In this document: one piece after another, positions 9,568-18,544 of the stretch
Position numbering within the stretch: position 1 is the stretch's first letter
Layout: the number at the start of each line of letters is the position of its first letter
Assembly: GCA_013821605.1 (NCBI GenBank)
Contig: JACDGP010000006.1
Span: forward strand, 22,956-86,955
From: Herpetosiphonaceae bacterium
GTDB lineage: Bacteria > Chloroflexota > Chloroflexia > Chloroflexales > Kallotenuaceae
Length of the DNA: 64,000 nt
Direction: 5' to 3'
Program-made: the position numbers and the translations under genes
The notes under the pieces: model-generated
What the model was told of the DNA's origin: nothing
What the model saw: the letters and a program-made list of their open reading frames with translations, nothing else
Database searches by the model: none

Positions 9568-12546
9568 ATGGCTTCTCAACCATCGAACGGTCGCCAGCCT
9601 GGACCAGCGTTGCGACCCACGCGAGGGCGCTCCGCACGCGTAGCTCCACGTCTCCTACGTAAGCTAGGCGGGCGCGGCGTACCGGTGCAGCGGAATGGTC
9701 TACGACTTTTCTTAATCCTGGCTGGGCTCTTCTGCTTATTTGTTCCCACGGTTGCGTTGGGGGCAGGTGCTGTGTATTACACCAACACCGCACAATTGCT
9801 CAGCACCCGGCTCGACAAGCTTAAAACCTATCGTCCTTTTCAACCATCACGCCTCTACGACCGCACCGGCCAGTTGCTGTACGAGTTCGTCTATCAGGGT
9901 CGCCGCGATCCGGTGTCATTGAACCAAATTTCGCCATTGCTACGGAATGCCACGATCTCGATTGAAAATAAAACGTTTTATGAGGACCCCGGAGTTGACT
10001 TTGTCGGCATTGCGAAGGCTGCCTACCGTACGATCTTAAAGCAAGAAGCAAGCGGTGCGTCTACCATTACGCAGCAGCTGATCAAGCTGGTGATTTTGGA
10101 AGACGAAGAGCGGAGCCAGGACAAAGTTGCTCAGCGCAAGCTCACCGAGATCATTCTCGCGCAGCAGCTGACCAAACAATATTCCAAAGACCAAATCTTG
10201 GAGCTTTATCTCAATGAGATCAACTATGGCAATCAGAGCTATGGTATCCAGGCCGCTGCTCAGGGCTACTTTCACAAAAATGCCAGTGCGTTGACCCTCA
10301 ACGAGGCTTCCCTGCTGGCCGGCTTGCCCCAATCCCCGACCACCTATAACCCCATTCAATATGTGAATGCTCAATATGTGCTGCCGAGCGTGACGTTGCC
10401 GCCGCGGGTCTGGCTGAATGATAACTATACGTTGCCGTATGGCACCTTAGCCCCACGTCTGCGTCAGGTTGCCGTGTTGCGCCAGATGGTCCTGAATGGG
10501 GCGGTCACCAAGGTTTCAGAAGAGCAGGCGCGCCGGGCCGTCGCCCAGGACCTCCAATTCGTGCGCCAGCAGGCCCCACTCAAAGCCCCACACTTTGTCT
10601 TCTACGTTAAACAGCAGCTTGAAGACGACCCGGTGCTGAACAAGCTGCTGAGCACCGAAGGTGGCCTCCGTATTACGACCACGCTTGATCTGCGCGTCCA
10701 AACGATTGCCGAGGAAGAAGCAGCGCGCCGCATCAAGGAGTTGAACGATGCCAAGCGCAATATTCATAATGCTGCGGTCGTCGCGTTGCAACCGGGCACT
10801 GGTCAATTGCTGGCGATGGTTGGCTCGATCGATTATAACGGCTCCGTCACTACGACAACGCCCGGCGAACATGGCAATGTGTTGGACGGCAATGTTAACG
10901 TCACGGTTGCGCAACGCCAGCCGGGCTCGGCTCTGAAACCCTTTACCTATTTATCTGCGTTGGAGCAAGGCAAGCTTAATGCCGGCTCTGTCCTATGGGA
11001 TGTTGAGACCCGCTTCCCAATTAAGCTGGGCGCGACCGACAAGAACATCGACAGTAAAGACTTCTGGTACGGCCCAAAAAACTTTGATCAGCGCTGGCAT
11101 GGGCCGATCCGCATGCGTGACGCCCTCGCAAACTCGCTGAACATGCCCGCCGTCCTGGCACTCAAAGCAGCCGGTGTGGGTCCGACCATCGATCTGCTCC
11201 ATGCTGCCGGTATCGGTCCCAAGAGCCTCGGTGAGTCACCCGATCACTATGGTCTGGCGCTCACTCTGGGTGGCGGTGAGGTGACGCCGCTCGATCTAAC
11301 CACAGCCTATAACACGCTTGCCAACGGTGGCATGTATATTCCTACGACGCCGATCCTCCATATCACTGATCGAGATGGCAAAGAACTGGCTTTCAGCGGA
11401 CTACCTCAGCCGAAGCGTGTCGTTGACGAAAAGTATGTCGCTATCATCCGTGACTTCATGGGTGATAATGATGCCCGTATACCGTTGTTCGGCAAAGACA
11501 ACGCCCTTCATCTGAGTCGTCCTTCCCACGCAAAAACTGGTACTACTGAGGACTTTCGCGATGCCTGGGCCCTGGGCTATACACCCTACGTGACCGTGGG
11601 CGTGTGGACCGGCAACAACAATAATGAAAAGACGGCCGAGGTCGAGAGCGTGACGGGCGGTGGTGTGATCTGGAACCGCATCATGGAACGCTTATTTGCT
11701 GATCCTGCTCTCGACAAGCTGTTGCGCGGTCCCAATCTCGAAAAGTCGCTCGACTTTCTCCAACCGAGCGAAGTTGGCGATGTGAAGCGTGACATTTGTC
11801 CACTTGGTGGGCGCTTCGGGCAGCGTGATAACGAATGGTTTGTGCTGGGTGATAATGGTCAGGTGACGACCGGTAAAAATGACTGTGATCTGTATAAAAC
11901 GATCAAGGCAGTACGTGACCCGAATGGTGGCTTTTGTTTGCCACTCAAGGGCATTGATTATGGCGACCGGCTGGTGACCTATAAGGTCTGGAATTTGCCG
12001 AGCTCCCAGGATGATGCCAAGATCATCAGTGGTAAATATGATGGTGGTCAGGCGAAAGTAGCCGCCGGGATCGCTCCTACAGATGCGTGCTCGGCTGACG
12101 TAGCGAGTGCGCCTTATCGCCCGACCTCATCATCGTTTGGCACGCCACCTTATTCTGGCACCTCCGATCAGTCTGGGTTGTTTCAACCTACCCCCGTGCC
12201 ACCGCGTTCCGTTGGTCAGGGCAATGGCGCAAATCCGCCTACGAACCCTCGGCCTGTCGTGCAACCGACAACGCCGCCGGTCGTCCAGCCCGTAGCACCA
12301 CCGACGGCTCCCCCCGCTCCGCGTGGACCGCAGATGCCCGGTCTAGTCGGCTTTGGCGAAAATCAAGCCAAGGCTAAGCTCGCAGCCCTTGGTGTTCCCA
12401 ACATCGTGGTGGATTATCAGGGACGTGACCGCCTTGGTCCGATCTACGACAAATTCCCGGCCTATGCCGTGGTAAGTACGTCGCCGGGCCCCGGGGCTCC
12501 CCTTGATCCGGGTACAACCGTCGTTTTGGGTGTTCGTGCACCCTAA
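9568..12546 (+). CDS. Class A penicillin-binding protein with PASTA-like tail
   Basis: The protein has 992 residues and polymerises and cross-links peptidoglycan. After a basic cytoplasmic tail comes one membrane anchor (~46-70), then a GT51 glycosyltransferase domain (ENKTFYEDPGVD, GASTITQQLIK). The transpeptidase domain carries SxxK at Ser454 (QPGSALKPF), the SxN motif (ANSLNMP) and KTG at Lys656 (HAKTGTT). A Pro/Thr-rich linker follows, then one C-terminal PASTA-like domain (MPGLVGFGENQAKAKLAALG), as in Gram-positive-type PBPs. The ATG at 9568 follows AAGGA. It has its own upstream hairpin boundary and appears monocistronic. The family call is firm; PBP1A versus 1B is not meaningful here. 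Confidence 0.95.
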   Translation: MASQPSNGRQPGPALRPTRGRSARVAPRLLRKLGGRGVPVQRNGLRLFLILAGLFCLFVPTVALGAGAVYYTNTAQLLSTRLDKLKTYRPFQPSRLYDRTGQLLYEFVYQGRRDPVSLNQISPLLRNATISIENKTFYEDPGVDFVGIAKAAYRTILKQEASGASTITQQLIKLVILEDEERSQDKVAQRKLTEIILAQQLTKQYSKDQILELYLNEINYGNQSYGIQAAAQGYFHKNASALTLNEASLLAGLPQSPTTYNPIQYVNAQYVLPSVTLPPRVWLNDNYTLPYGTLAPRLRQVAVLRQMVLNGAVTKVSEEQARRAVAQDLQFVRQQAPLKAPHFVFYVKQQLEDDPVLNKLLSTEGGLRITTTLDLRVQTIAEEEAARRIKELNDAKRNIHNAAVVALQPGTGQLLAMVGSIDYNGSVTTTTPGEHGNVLDGNVNVTVAQRQPGSALKPFTYLSALEQGKLNAGSVLWDVETRFPIKLGATDKNIDSKDFWYGPKNFDQRWHGPIRMRDALANSLNMPAVLALKAAGVGPTIDLLHAAGIGPKSLGESPDHYGLALTLGGGEVTPLDLTTAYNTLANGGMYIPTTPILHITDRDGKELAFSGLPQPKRVVDEKYVAIIRDFMGDNDARIPLFGKDNALHLSRPSHAKTGTTEDFRDAWALGYTPYVTVGVWTGNNNNEKTAEVESVTGGGVIWNRIMERLFADPALDKLLRGPNLEKSLDFLQPSEVGDVKRDICPLGGRFGQRDNEWFVLGDNGQVTTGKNDCDLYKTIKAVRDPNGGFCLPLKGIDYGDRLVTYKVWNLPSSQDDAKIISGKYDGGQAKVAAGIAPTDACSADVASAPYRPTSSSFGTPPYSGTSDQSGLFQPTPVPPRSVGQGNGANPPTNPRPVVQPTTPPVVQPVAPPTAPPAPRGPQMPGLVGFGENQAKAKLAALGVPNIVVDYQGRDRLGPIYDKFPAYAVVSTSPGPGAPLDPGTTVVLGVRAP

Positions 12547-12552
12547 ATGGCC

Positions 12553-12581
12553 TTGACAAGCGTGATTCCACCCCGTATAGT
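12553..12581 (+). promoter_or_regulatory. Near-consensus housekeeping promoter for topA
   Basis: TTGACA and TATAGT are separated by exactly 17 bases, a near-perfect sigma-70-type promoter just after the PBP stop codon. The predicted start of transcription is near 12588, where a strong hairpin begins. Confidence 0.82.
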
Positions 12582-12587
12582 GCTTGA

Positions 12588-12612
12588 GCGGCGCACGTTG
12601 GACGTGCGCCGC
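12588..12612 (+). other. Stem-loop at the predicted 5' end of the topA mRNA
   Basis: GCGGCGCACG-TTGGA-CGTGCGCCGC is a perfect 10-bp stem with a 5-base loop. It is followed by ATCTATAC, not a T tract, so it is a poor intrinsic terminator for the PBP gene. It starts at the base where the topA promoter should initiate, so the transcript would begin with this hairpin. Confidence 0.7.
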
Positions 12613-12644
12613 ATCTATACCTCGGTGGGTTTTAGGGGAAGTAC

Positions 12645-15323
12645 ATGCCAGACAAACTCGTAATCGTTGAGTCGCCGGCGAAGGCGAAAACGATTCAAAA
12701 ATATTTAGGTCCCGGCTATCAGGTCACAGCCTCGATGGGCCATGTCCGTGATCTGCCCAAGTCCCAACTCGGCGTCGATCTCGATAACGACTTCGCTCCG
12801 GCCTACGAAGTTACACCCGATAAAGCCAAGATCGTGCGCGAGCTTCAAGCGGCGATTCGCGGTGCTTCCGCCGTCTATCTAGCTACTGACCCCGACCGTG
12901 AGGGCGAAGCGATCGCTTGGCATATCACTGAAGCAACCCGCATTCCGCGCAGTAAACCGGTCTATCGCGTCGAGTTCAACGAGATTACCAAGGGCGCAGT
13001 TCAGGCTGCGGTCGCCCATCCACGCGAGATCGACCGTCATTTGGTTGATGCTCAGCAAGCCCGCCGCGTGCTTGATCGCTTGGTTGGCTACCGTCTGTCG
13101 CCGCTCTTGTGGGACAAAGTCAAGCGCGGGTTATCGGCCGGTCGCGTACAGTCGGTCGCCGTGCGGCTGGTCGTTGAACGTGATCGTGAGATTACCGCTT
13201 TTAAGCCACAGGAGTACTGGACGATTGAGGCCGATCTCTTGCCGGCGTCCGATGCCAAACCTCAAAAGTTTCGAGCGGTGCTGATCGAACGAGCCGGCAA
13301 AAAGCTCGATAAGTTCGCACTGCCGACCAAGGCGGCTGCCGATGCGATTCTCGTCGATCTTGATGGGGCCAGCTACCGCGTCACGACAATTACGCGCAAA
13401 GACAAGCGGCGCACTGCCGCGCCGCCTTTTACGACCTCGACCATGGCTCAGGAAGCCTCGCGCAAGCTGGGCTATAGCCCCAAGCGCACTGCGCAGATCG
13501 CGCAAGGACTCTACGAAGGGATTGACATTGGTGGCGGCGAAGGTCCAACCGGCCTCATTACCTATATGCGTACCGATTCGCTGAATGTTGCCAAAGAAGC
13601 CCAGGACGAGGCCCGCGACTTCGTGGCGGAGCACTATGGCCCCGCTTATGTGCCCGGCAAGCCGAATATCTATAAAACCAAGTCCAAAGGCGCCCAAGAA
13701 GCCCACGAGGCGATCCGCCCAACTAGTGTGCGGCGCACGCCCGAAGCCCTTCGCCGCTACCTGAATGCCGAGCAGTTCCGCCTGTATGATCTCATCTGGA
13801 AGCGTTTCGTTGCCTCGCAAATGGCCGCCGCCATCTTCGATAGCACAACGGTCGATATCGCTGCCGGTCGCCAACTGCCCGCACATGGTGCTGGGCCCTA
13901 TACCTTTCGCGCAACCGGCAGTGTGCTCAAGTTTCCTGGCTTTCTCGCTGTGTATCACGTTGGCTTAGACGAAGGCGAAGAAGACGAGGATCAAGAAGCG
14001 CTCCTGCCACCGCTCCGTGAAGACCAACTGTTGCGTTTGGTGGAATTATTGAGTGCTCAGCATTGGACGCAGCCACCGCCCCGCTACACCGAAGCGAGTC
14101 TGGTCAAAGAACTCGAACGATTAGGTATCGGTCGACCTTCGACCTATGCGGCCACGATTTCGACCATCACCTCGCGTGATTATGCGCAGGTGACGGATAA
14201 AAAATTGGTGCCGACTACGCTTGGTATGGTGGTGAACGATCTATTAGTTGCACACTTTCCAACGATTGTCGATTACAACTTCACAGCGCAAATGGAGCAA
14301 GAGCTAGACGACATTGCCGAGGGTGAGCGCGCCTGGGTGCCGGTCGTCAGAAGCTTTTTTGAGCCTTTCGAACGCACCTTAGCCACGGCGAAGGACGAAA
14401 TGCGCGGCGTCAAAGGTGAGGTCATTACAACTGATATTCCGTGTCCAACCTGTGGTGCTCCCTTGGCGATCAAATGGGGCAAGCGCGGCGAATTCCTAGC
14501 CTGCTCACGCCATCCTGACTGCTCTTTTACCGGTGATCTTGCCCGCGACGATGAGGGTACGATCCGTCTGGTAGCTCAGCCCCAATTGGCCGAAGTTGAG
14601 CAAATCTGCGAAAAATGTGGCAGGCCTATGGCGCTGAAGAAGAGTCGCTTTGGCATGTTCCTGGCGTGTACCGGTTATCCCGAATGTAAACACACCGTCA
14701 ACCTCCAAAAGGCGAGCGATGGCTCGTTAGTTTCTGCTACGCCCACTGTTACTGATCACGCCTGTGATAAATGTGGCAAGCCCATGGTTCAGAAAAAGGG
14801 GCGCTATGGTATGTTCTTGGGCTGTTCGGGCTATCCCGAATGCAACAACATTGTCAACCTTGATCGCTCAGGACAACCGAAAGCTCCCCCGCAAATTACC
14901 GCTGAACTATGCCCAGCCTGTGGTAAGCACATGGCGATCAAGCAAGGGCGCTATGGTCCTTTCCTAAGTTGCACGGGCTATCCTACTTGTCGCACCCTAG
15001 CAAAATTGCCGGTCGATGGTTCGCTCCCACGGTTACTCTCGGCCGACGAAGTTGCTGCCTTGCCGCCGGAGCCAAAGCCACTCCGCGCCCCCGCTAAACG
15101 TCCAAAGCGCACCGCAGCGGCAGAGACCAAGCCGCAACGAACGGCGGCGAAGTCCTCTACCACAACACGCGCCCCGGCCAAAAAGGCCACCCGAACAACG
15201 TCCGGCAGTAAGCCCTCTACGGCCCCCGTTGCAAAAAAACGGACCAAGCTGGAACCGGCCGTGGTGGCAGCAACAGCAAGTGGAGTAACGCGACGCCCGC
15301 GCGCGGCGAAGCAGCCGGCCTAG
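12645..15323 (+). CDS. topA: DNA topoisomerase I (type IA)
   Basis: The 892-residue enzyme relaxes negative supercoils through a 5'-phosphotyrosine break. The TOPRIM domain opens the protein (LVIVESPAKAKT; YLATDPDREGEAIAWH), and the active-site region GLITYMRTDS holds the catalytic Tyr. Four C-terminal C4 zinc-finger repeats are visible (CPTCGAPL, CEKCGRPM, CDKCGKPM, CPACGKHM), one more than in E. coli. An Ala/Lys/Thr-rich basic tail of about 90 residues follows, probably a DNA-binding extension. The ATG follows GGGGAAGT. It is driven by the consensus promoter upstream. Confidence 0.97.
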   Translation: MPDKLVIVESPAKAKTIQKYLGPGYQVTASMGHVRDLPKSQLGVDLDNDFAPAYEVTPDKAKIVRELQAAIRGASAVYLATDPDREGEAIAWHITEATRIPRSKPVYRVEFNEITKGAVQAAVAHPREIDRHLVDAQQARRVLDRLVGYRLSPLLWDKVKRGLSAGRVQSVAVRLVVERDREITAFKPQEYWTIEADLLPASDAKPQKFRAVLIERAGKKLDKFALPTKAAADAILVDLDGASYRVTTITRKDKRRTAAPPFTTSTMAQEASRKLGYSPKRTAQIAQGLYEGIDIGGGEGPTGLITYMRTDSLNVAKEAQDEARDFVAEHYGPAYVPGKPNIYKTKSKGAQEAHEAIRPTSVRRTPEALRRYLNAEQFRLYDLIWKRFVASQMAAAIFDSTTVDIAAGRQLPAHGAGPYTFRATGSVLKFPGFLAVYHVGLDEGEEDEDQEALLPPLREDQLLRLVELLSAQHWTQPPPRYTEASLVKELERLGIGRPSTYAATISTITSRDYAQVTDKKLVPTTLGMVVNDLLVAHFPTIVDYNFTAQMEQELDDIAEGERAWVPVVRSFFEPFERTLATAKDEMRGVKGEVITTDIPCPTCGAPLAIKWGKRGEFLACSRHPDCSFTGDLARDDEGTIRLVAQPQLAEVEQICEKCGRPMALKKSRFGMFLACTGYPECKHTVNLQKASDGSLVSATPTVTDHACDKCGKPMVQKKGRYGMFLGCSGYPECNNIVNLDRSGQPKAPPQITAELCPACGKHMAIKQGRYGPFLSCTGYPTCRTLAKLPVDGSLPRLLSADEVAALPPEPKPLRAPAKRPKRTAAAETKPQRTAAKSSTTTRAPAKKATRTTSGSKPSTAPVAKKRTKLEPAVVAATASGVTRRPRAAKQPA

Positions 15324-15377
15324 GAACCCATAATTATTGACAGGTTGTGGACATAATCTTTACGGCAAGGAAGGCGT

Positions 15378-16835
15378 ATGGCTGACGTGACAACCCCGGA
15401 ATGGGTCAAGCATGCTGTCTTTTATCAAATCTTCCCTGATCGCTTCGCGAAAAGTGCAACCTTGACCAAGCCGCACAACCTAGAGCCATGGGATAGCGAC
15501 CCAACCACCTATGGCTACAAAGGCGGCGACTTGCTGGGTGTTGTCGAGCATCTCGACTATCTTCAGGAACTTGGTGTGACGGCCCTGTATTTCAACCCGA
15601 TCTTTCAGTCGGCCTCGAATCATCGCTACCACACCCACGACTACTTGCAAGTTGATCCACTGTTGGGCGGCAATACGGCCTTTGCTACCTTGCTTGGAGA
15701 GTGTAAGCGCCGCAACCTGCGAATTGTGCTCGACGGCGTCTTTAATCATGCCAGTCGCGGCTTTTTCCAGTTCAACGATATCCTTGAGAACGGCGCTGCC
15801 TCGCCCTGGCTCGACTGGTTCTTCTTCGATGCCCACCCGGCCAACGCCTATGATCACAACCGGCCACCCGGCTATAAAGCGTGGGTCGGCCTCCATGCTT
15901 TGCCCAAATTCAACACTGACAACCCACAGGTGCGCGAGTTCTTGATGCAGGTCGGTGAGCACTGGGTTCGCCAGGGCATCGATGGCTGGCGCTTGGATGT
16001 TGCGGAGGAGATCATAACGCTAGGTTTCTGGCAAGAGTTTCGGCAGCGGATCAAGGCGATCAATCCCGAAGCCTATATCGTCGCGGAAATTTGGCACGAG
16101 AGCCAACAATGGCTGCAGGGCGATCAATTCGATGCGGTAATGAACTATCCGCTGACCGAAGCGTTGATCTCGTTCGCGATCGGCCACCGCTTGCAGCAGG
16201 AACAAATTGGCGACCGTGGCTATTTCCCGCAGCCGGGGATCAGTGGCAGCACGTTCGCTGATAAACTTGATCGGTTACTCAGCCTGTATCCCTGGCCGAT
16301 CCAGCTGGCGCAGTTGAACTTGCTCGACTCGCATGACACGGCGCGCTTCCTGACGCTGGCCGGCGGTGATCTGGCGAGCATGGAATTGGCTACGTTGCTC
16401 TTGTTTACCCTTCCGGGCGCGCCAAGCATCTACTACGGCGATGAGATTGGTCTCACCGGCGGGCGGACCGACGCGGCGGCTCGCACGACCTTTCCATGGG
16501 AGCATCCCGAACGCTGGAATCAGGCGTTGCTCGCCTTTTACAAACAAATGATCGCGCTCCGGCAGTCCCAATCGGCCTTACAGACTGGCACCTATCAGCG
16601 CGTATATGCCGACGACGCTGTCTATGCTTTCGCCCGCACCCTCGGAGACATGACACTGCTGATTGCAGTCAACGTCGGTGATCAAACGCATCGCGTTCAG
16701 CTACCGCTGGCACATCTGATAGTCGAGGCGATGCTCGGTACTCTCTTATACGGGTCTTGTGAAGATGTTGTTGTGGACGGCAGTACTTTAACGCTAACGT
16801 TGAGTGCCAGGAGCGGTGTAGTACTGGGTCCCTGA
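15378..16835 (+). CDS. GH13 alpha-glucan hydrolase, neopullulanase/cyclomaltodextrinase-like
   Basis: This 485-residue GH13 enzyme has all conserved regions: region I DGVFNH, region II GWRLDVAEE (nucleophile Asp), region III AEIWHES (acid/base Glu) and region IV LDSHDT (transition-state Asp). The N-terminal WVKHAVFYQIFPDRFA is typical of cyclomaltodextrinase/neopullulanase-like members, but the extra N-terminal starch-binding domain of those enzymes is absent. No signal peptide is seen, so it acts in the cytoplasm on maltodextrins or glycogen fragments. The ATG follows AAGGAAGG. It lies 54 bp after topA and may be transcribed with it. Confidence 0.92.
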   Translation: MADVTTPEWVKHAVFYQIFPDRFAKSATLTKPHNLEPWDSDPTTYGYKGGDLLGVVEHLDYLQELGVTALYFNPIFQSASNHRYHTHDYLQVDPLLGGNTAFATLLGECKRRNLRIVLDGVFNHASRGFFQFNDILENGAASPWLDWFFFDAHPANAYDHNRPPGYKAWVGLHALPKFNTDNPQVREFLMQVGEHWVRQGIDGWRLDVAEEIITLGFWQEFRQRIKAINPEAYIVAEIWHESQQWLQGDQFDAVMNYPLTEALISFAIGHRLQQEQIGDRGYFPQPGISGSTFADKLDRLLSLYPWPIQLAQLNLLDSHDTARFLTLAGGDLASMELATLLLFTLPGAPSIYYGDEIGLTGGRTDAAARTTFPWEHPERWNQALLAFYKQMIALRQSQSALQTGTYQRVYADDAVYAFARTLGDMTLLIAVNVGDQTHRVQLPLAHLIVEAMLGTLLYGSCEDVVVDGSTLTLTLSARSGVVLGP

Positions 16836-16880
16836 TGTTTACGGTGAACAAGACAAGAGCACGACATAATCCTTGGTTTT

Positions 16881-16936
16881 TTGCGGTGAAGCATACTTTG
16901 CCGTATAATACCGCCAGCATCGGCAGCGGCTGATGC
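16881..16936 (+). promoter_or_regulatory. Promoter and 5' hairpin of rpsU
   Basis: TTGCGG (16881-16886) and a perfect TATAAT (16904-16909) are 17 bases apart. The predicted start is near 16916. An 8-bp stem GCATCGGC-AGCG-GCTGATGC (one G-T wobble) spans 16917-16936, so the transcript would start with a hairpin. Confidence 0.72.
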
Positions 16937-17006
16937 ACTCTGTGGTCGAGGGGGTGAATGGACAGCGGAGCGGATTATCGATAGATGACCGCATCCTCGC
17001 CAACAT

Positions 17007-17204
17007 ATGAAAGTCGATCGACGTGAGGGCGAATCCGTAGAGCAGCTTATTCGACGCTTCAACAAAGGCGTCGTTTCTGAACGGATCACCAAAACATTTC
17101 GCGAAAAAATGCATTTTGTGAGCAAGGGCGAACAGCGCAAAGAAAAGCGCCGTCGTGCCGAACGTAACCGGCGGAAACGTGAGCGTATGGTTCCACGCTT
17201 CTAG
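17007..17204 (+). CDS. rpsU: 30S ribosomal protein bS21
   Basis: The 65-residue, very basic protein has the S21 signature: MKVDRREGESVEQLIRRFNK, then an Arg/Lys-rich helical tail (KEKRRRAERNRRKRER). bS21 binds the 30S platform and helps initiation. Length is normal. It has its own promoter upstream and a strong hairpin pair downstream, so it appears largely monocistronic with possible readthrough to prfA. Confidence 0.95.
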   Translation: MKVDRREGESVEQLIRRFNKGVVSERITKTFREKMHFVSKGEQRKEKRRRAERNRRKRERMVPRF

Positions 17205-17222
17205 CCCAATCAGTACACGTGT

Positions 17223-17258
17223 GTAACGGGGGTGACGCGGAGCGTTCGCCCCCGTTAC
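17223..17258 (+). terminator. Long hairpin between rpsU and prfA
   Basis: GTAACGGGGG pairs perfectly with CCCCCGTTAC over 10 bp; an inner GACGC/GCGTT helix (one wobble) extends it. It lies 18 bp after the rpsU stop. There is no T tract after this stem, but a second hairpin with a T5 loop follows at once. Confidence 0.6.
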
Positions 17259-17264
17259 CTGTTC

Positions 17265-17284
17265 AACGAGCCTTTTTGCTCGTT
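17265..17284 (+). other. Second hairpin before prfA
   Basis: AACGAGC-CTTTTT-GCTCGTT is a perfect 7-bp stem. The T5 run lies in the loop, directly after the upstream stem, so the pair could act as a terminator (first stem plus delayed T tract) or as an mRNA processing element in the prfA leader. Confidence 0.5.
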
Positions 17285-17316
17285 ACCCAGAGAAATAATG
17301 CTCCTACGAGGTTCCG

Positions 17317-18411
17317 ATGCTTGACTCAAGAGTCATGGATAAATTAGCGCAGATTGCCGAGCGCTACGAACAAATCAACGAAGAAATGGCGCAACCGGAA
17401 GTTGCAACCGATAACCAGCAGCTACAAAAGCTCGCCCGCGAGCAGCGTGAGATCGAGCCGATCGTGCAGAAATATCACGAATATAGCCGCCTCCTCAAAG
17501 ATATGACGGGTACCGAGGAGATGATCGCCGACGGTAGCGACCCTGAAATGCGTGAAATGGCGCAGACCGAACTCAGCGATCTGCGCACGCGCATTGAACC
17601 GCTCGACGAGGAGATCAAGCTGCTGTTGCTACCCCGCGATCCGAATGATGATAAAGATGTCATTATTGAGGTGCGTGCGGGTGAAGGTGGCGACGAGGCC
17701 GGCTTATTCGCCGCTGAGCTCTTCCGCATGTATAACCGTTATGCTGAACTGCACAACTGGAAAACCGAGCTCTTATCTGCCAGCGAGAACGCGGCCGGTG
17801 GCTACAAAGACGTCTCCTTCGAGATTCGGGGTGAGGGCGCCTACAGTCGTATGAAGTACGAAGGTGGCGTCCACCGTGTGCAACGTGTGCCTACTACCGA
17901 AGCGCGAGGTCGCGTCCATACGTCGACCGCGACGGTCGCCGTTTTGCCCAAGGTCGAAGATGCTGCGGTTGATCTACGTGATGAAGATATTCGTGTGGAT
18001 GTGTACCGCTCGGGTGGTCACGGCGGGCAAGGCGTTAATACGACCGACTCGGCCGTCCGTCTGACGCATCTCCCAAGTGGTCTGGTCGTAACCTGCCAGG
18101 ATGGCCGCTCACAGATCAAAAACAAAGAGTCGGCTATGGGTGTGCTGCGTGCCCGCCTCTTTGCTATGGAAGAAGAAAAACGGTCACGTGAAATTGGTGC
18201 ATCGCGCCTCGCCCAGGTTGGGACGGGCGAGCGGGCCGAGAAGATCCGAACCTACAATTTTCCGCAGGATCGCATTACCGATCATCGCATCGGGCAGAAC
18301 TTCTCGAACATCCCCGGCGTGCTAACCGGCGACCTTGACCGCCTGATCGATGCCTTGACCATCAGCGACAACGCGGAGCGCCTCCAGGCCGTCAGTGCCG
18401 GTAATAATTAG
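17317..18411 (+). CDS. prfA: Peptide chain release factor 1
   Basis: The 364-residue protein reads UAA/UAG and triggers hydrolysis of peptidyl-tRNA. The catalytic GGQ is in RSGGHGGQGVNTTDSAVR, and the RF1-type segment GTGERAEKIRTYNFPQDR is present. The RVPTTEARGRVHTS stretch also fits RF1 rather than RF2, and there is no RF2-style frameshift. The ATG at 17317 follows GAGG. In many bacteria prmC, the methylase acting on the GGQ Gln, follows prfA; here the next gene is ffh. Confidence 0.97.
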   Translation: MLDSRVMDKLAQIAERYEQINEEMAQPEVATDNQQLQKLAREQREIEPIVQKYHEYSRLLKDMTGTEEMIADGSDPEMREMAQTELSDLRTRIEPLDEEIKLLLLPRDPNDDKDVIIEVRAGEGGDEAGLFAAELFRMYNRYAELHNWKTELLSASENAAGGYKDVSFEIRGEGAYSRMKYEGGVHRVQRVPTTEARGRVHTSTATVAVLPKVEDAAVDLRDEDIRVDVYRSGGHGGQGVNTTDSAVRLTHLPSGLVVTCQDGRSQIKNKESAMGVLRARLFAMEEEKRSREIGASRLAQVGTGERAEKIRTYNFPQDRITDHRIGQNFSNIPGVLTGDLDRLIDALTISDNAERLQAVSAGNN

Positions 18412-18428
18412 CATAATCGTCAGTAAAT

Positions 18429-18484
18429 TTGACGCGCGGCACTCCATCCGCTACAATTCCTTCCTGACGCGGCCTGTGCCGCGT
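18429..18484 (+). promoter_or_regulatory. Promoter and 5' hairpin of ffh
   Basis: TTGACG (18429-18434) and TACAAT (18452-18457) are spaced by 17 bases, starting 18 bp after the prfA stop. The predicted start is near 18464. ACGCGGC-CTGT-GCCGCGT, a perfect 7-bp hairpin, begins at 18467 and is followed by TCTTGTTG. It could also end prfA readthrough. Confidence 0.72.
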
Positions 18485-18544
18485 TCTTGTTGCTGCCAGC
18501 GATCCGGGGTGGTACACTGACGGCACAATTGCTTGGGAAACGTG

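Noticed and set aside
12588-12612. Intrinsic terminator of the PBP gene
   Set aside because: The stem is strong but lacks a T tract and lies downstream of a near-consensus promoter, so a 5' leader hairpin fits better.
13131-13958. 275-residue minus-strand ORF inside topA
   Set aside because: It is antisense to a clearly coding gene and shows no family motif or ribosome-binding site; GC-rich coding DNA gives such shadows. The same applies to 19330-19992, 28138-28926, 40572-41225 and the ORFs antisense to clpB.
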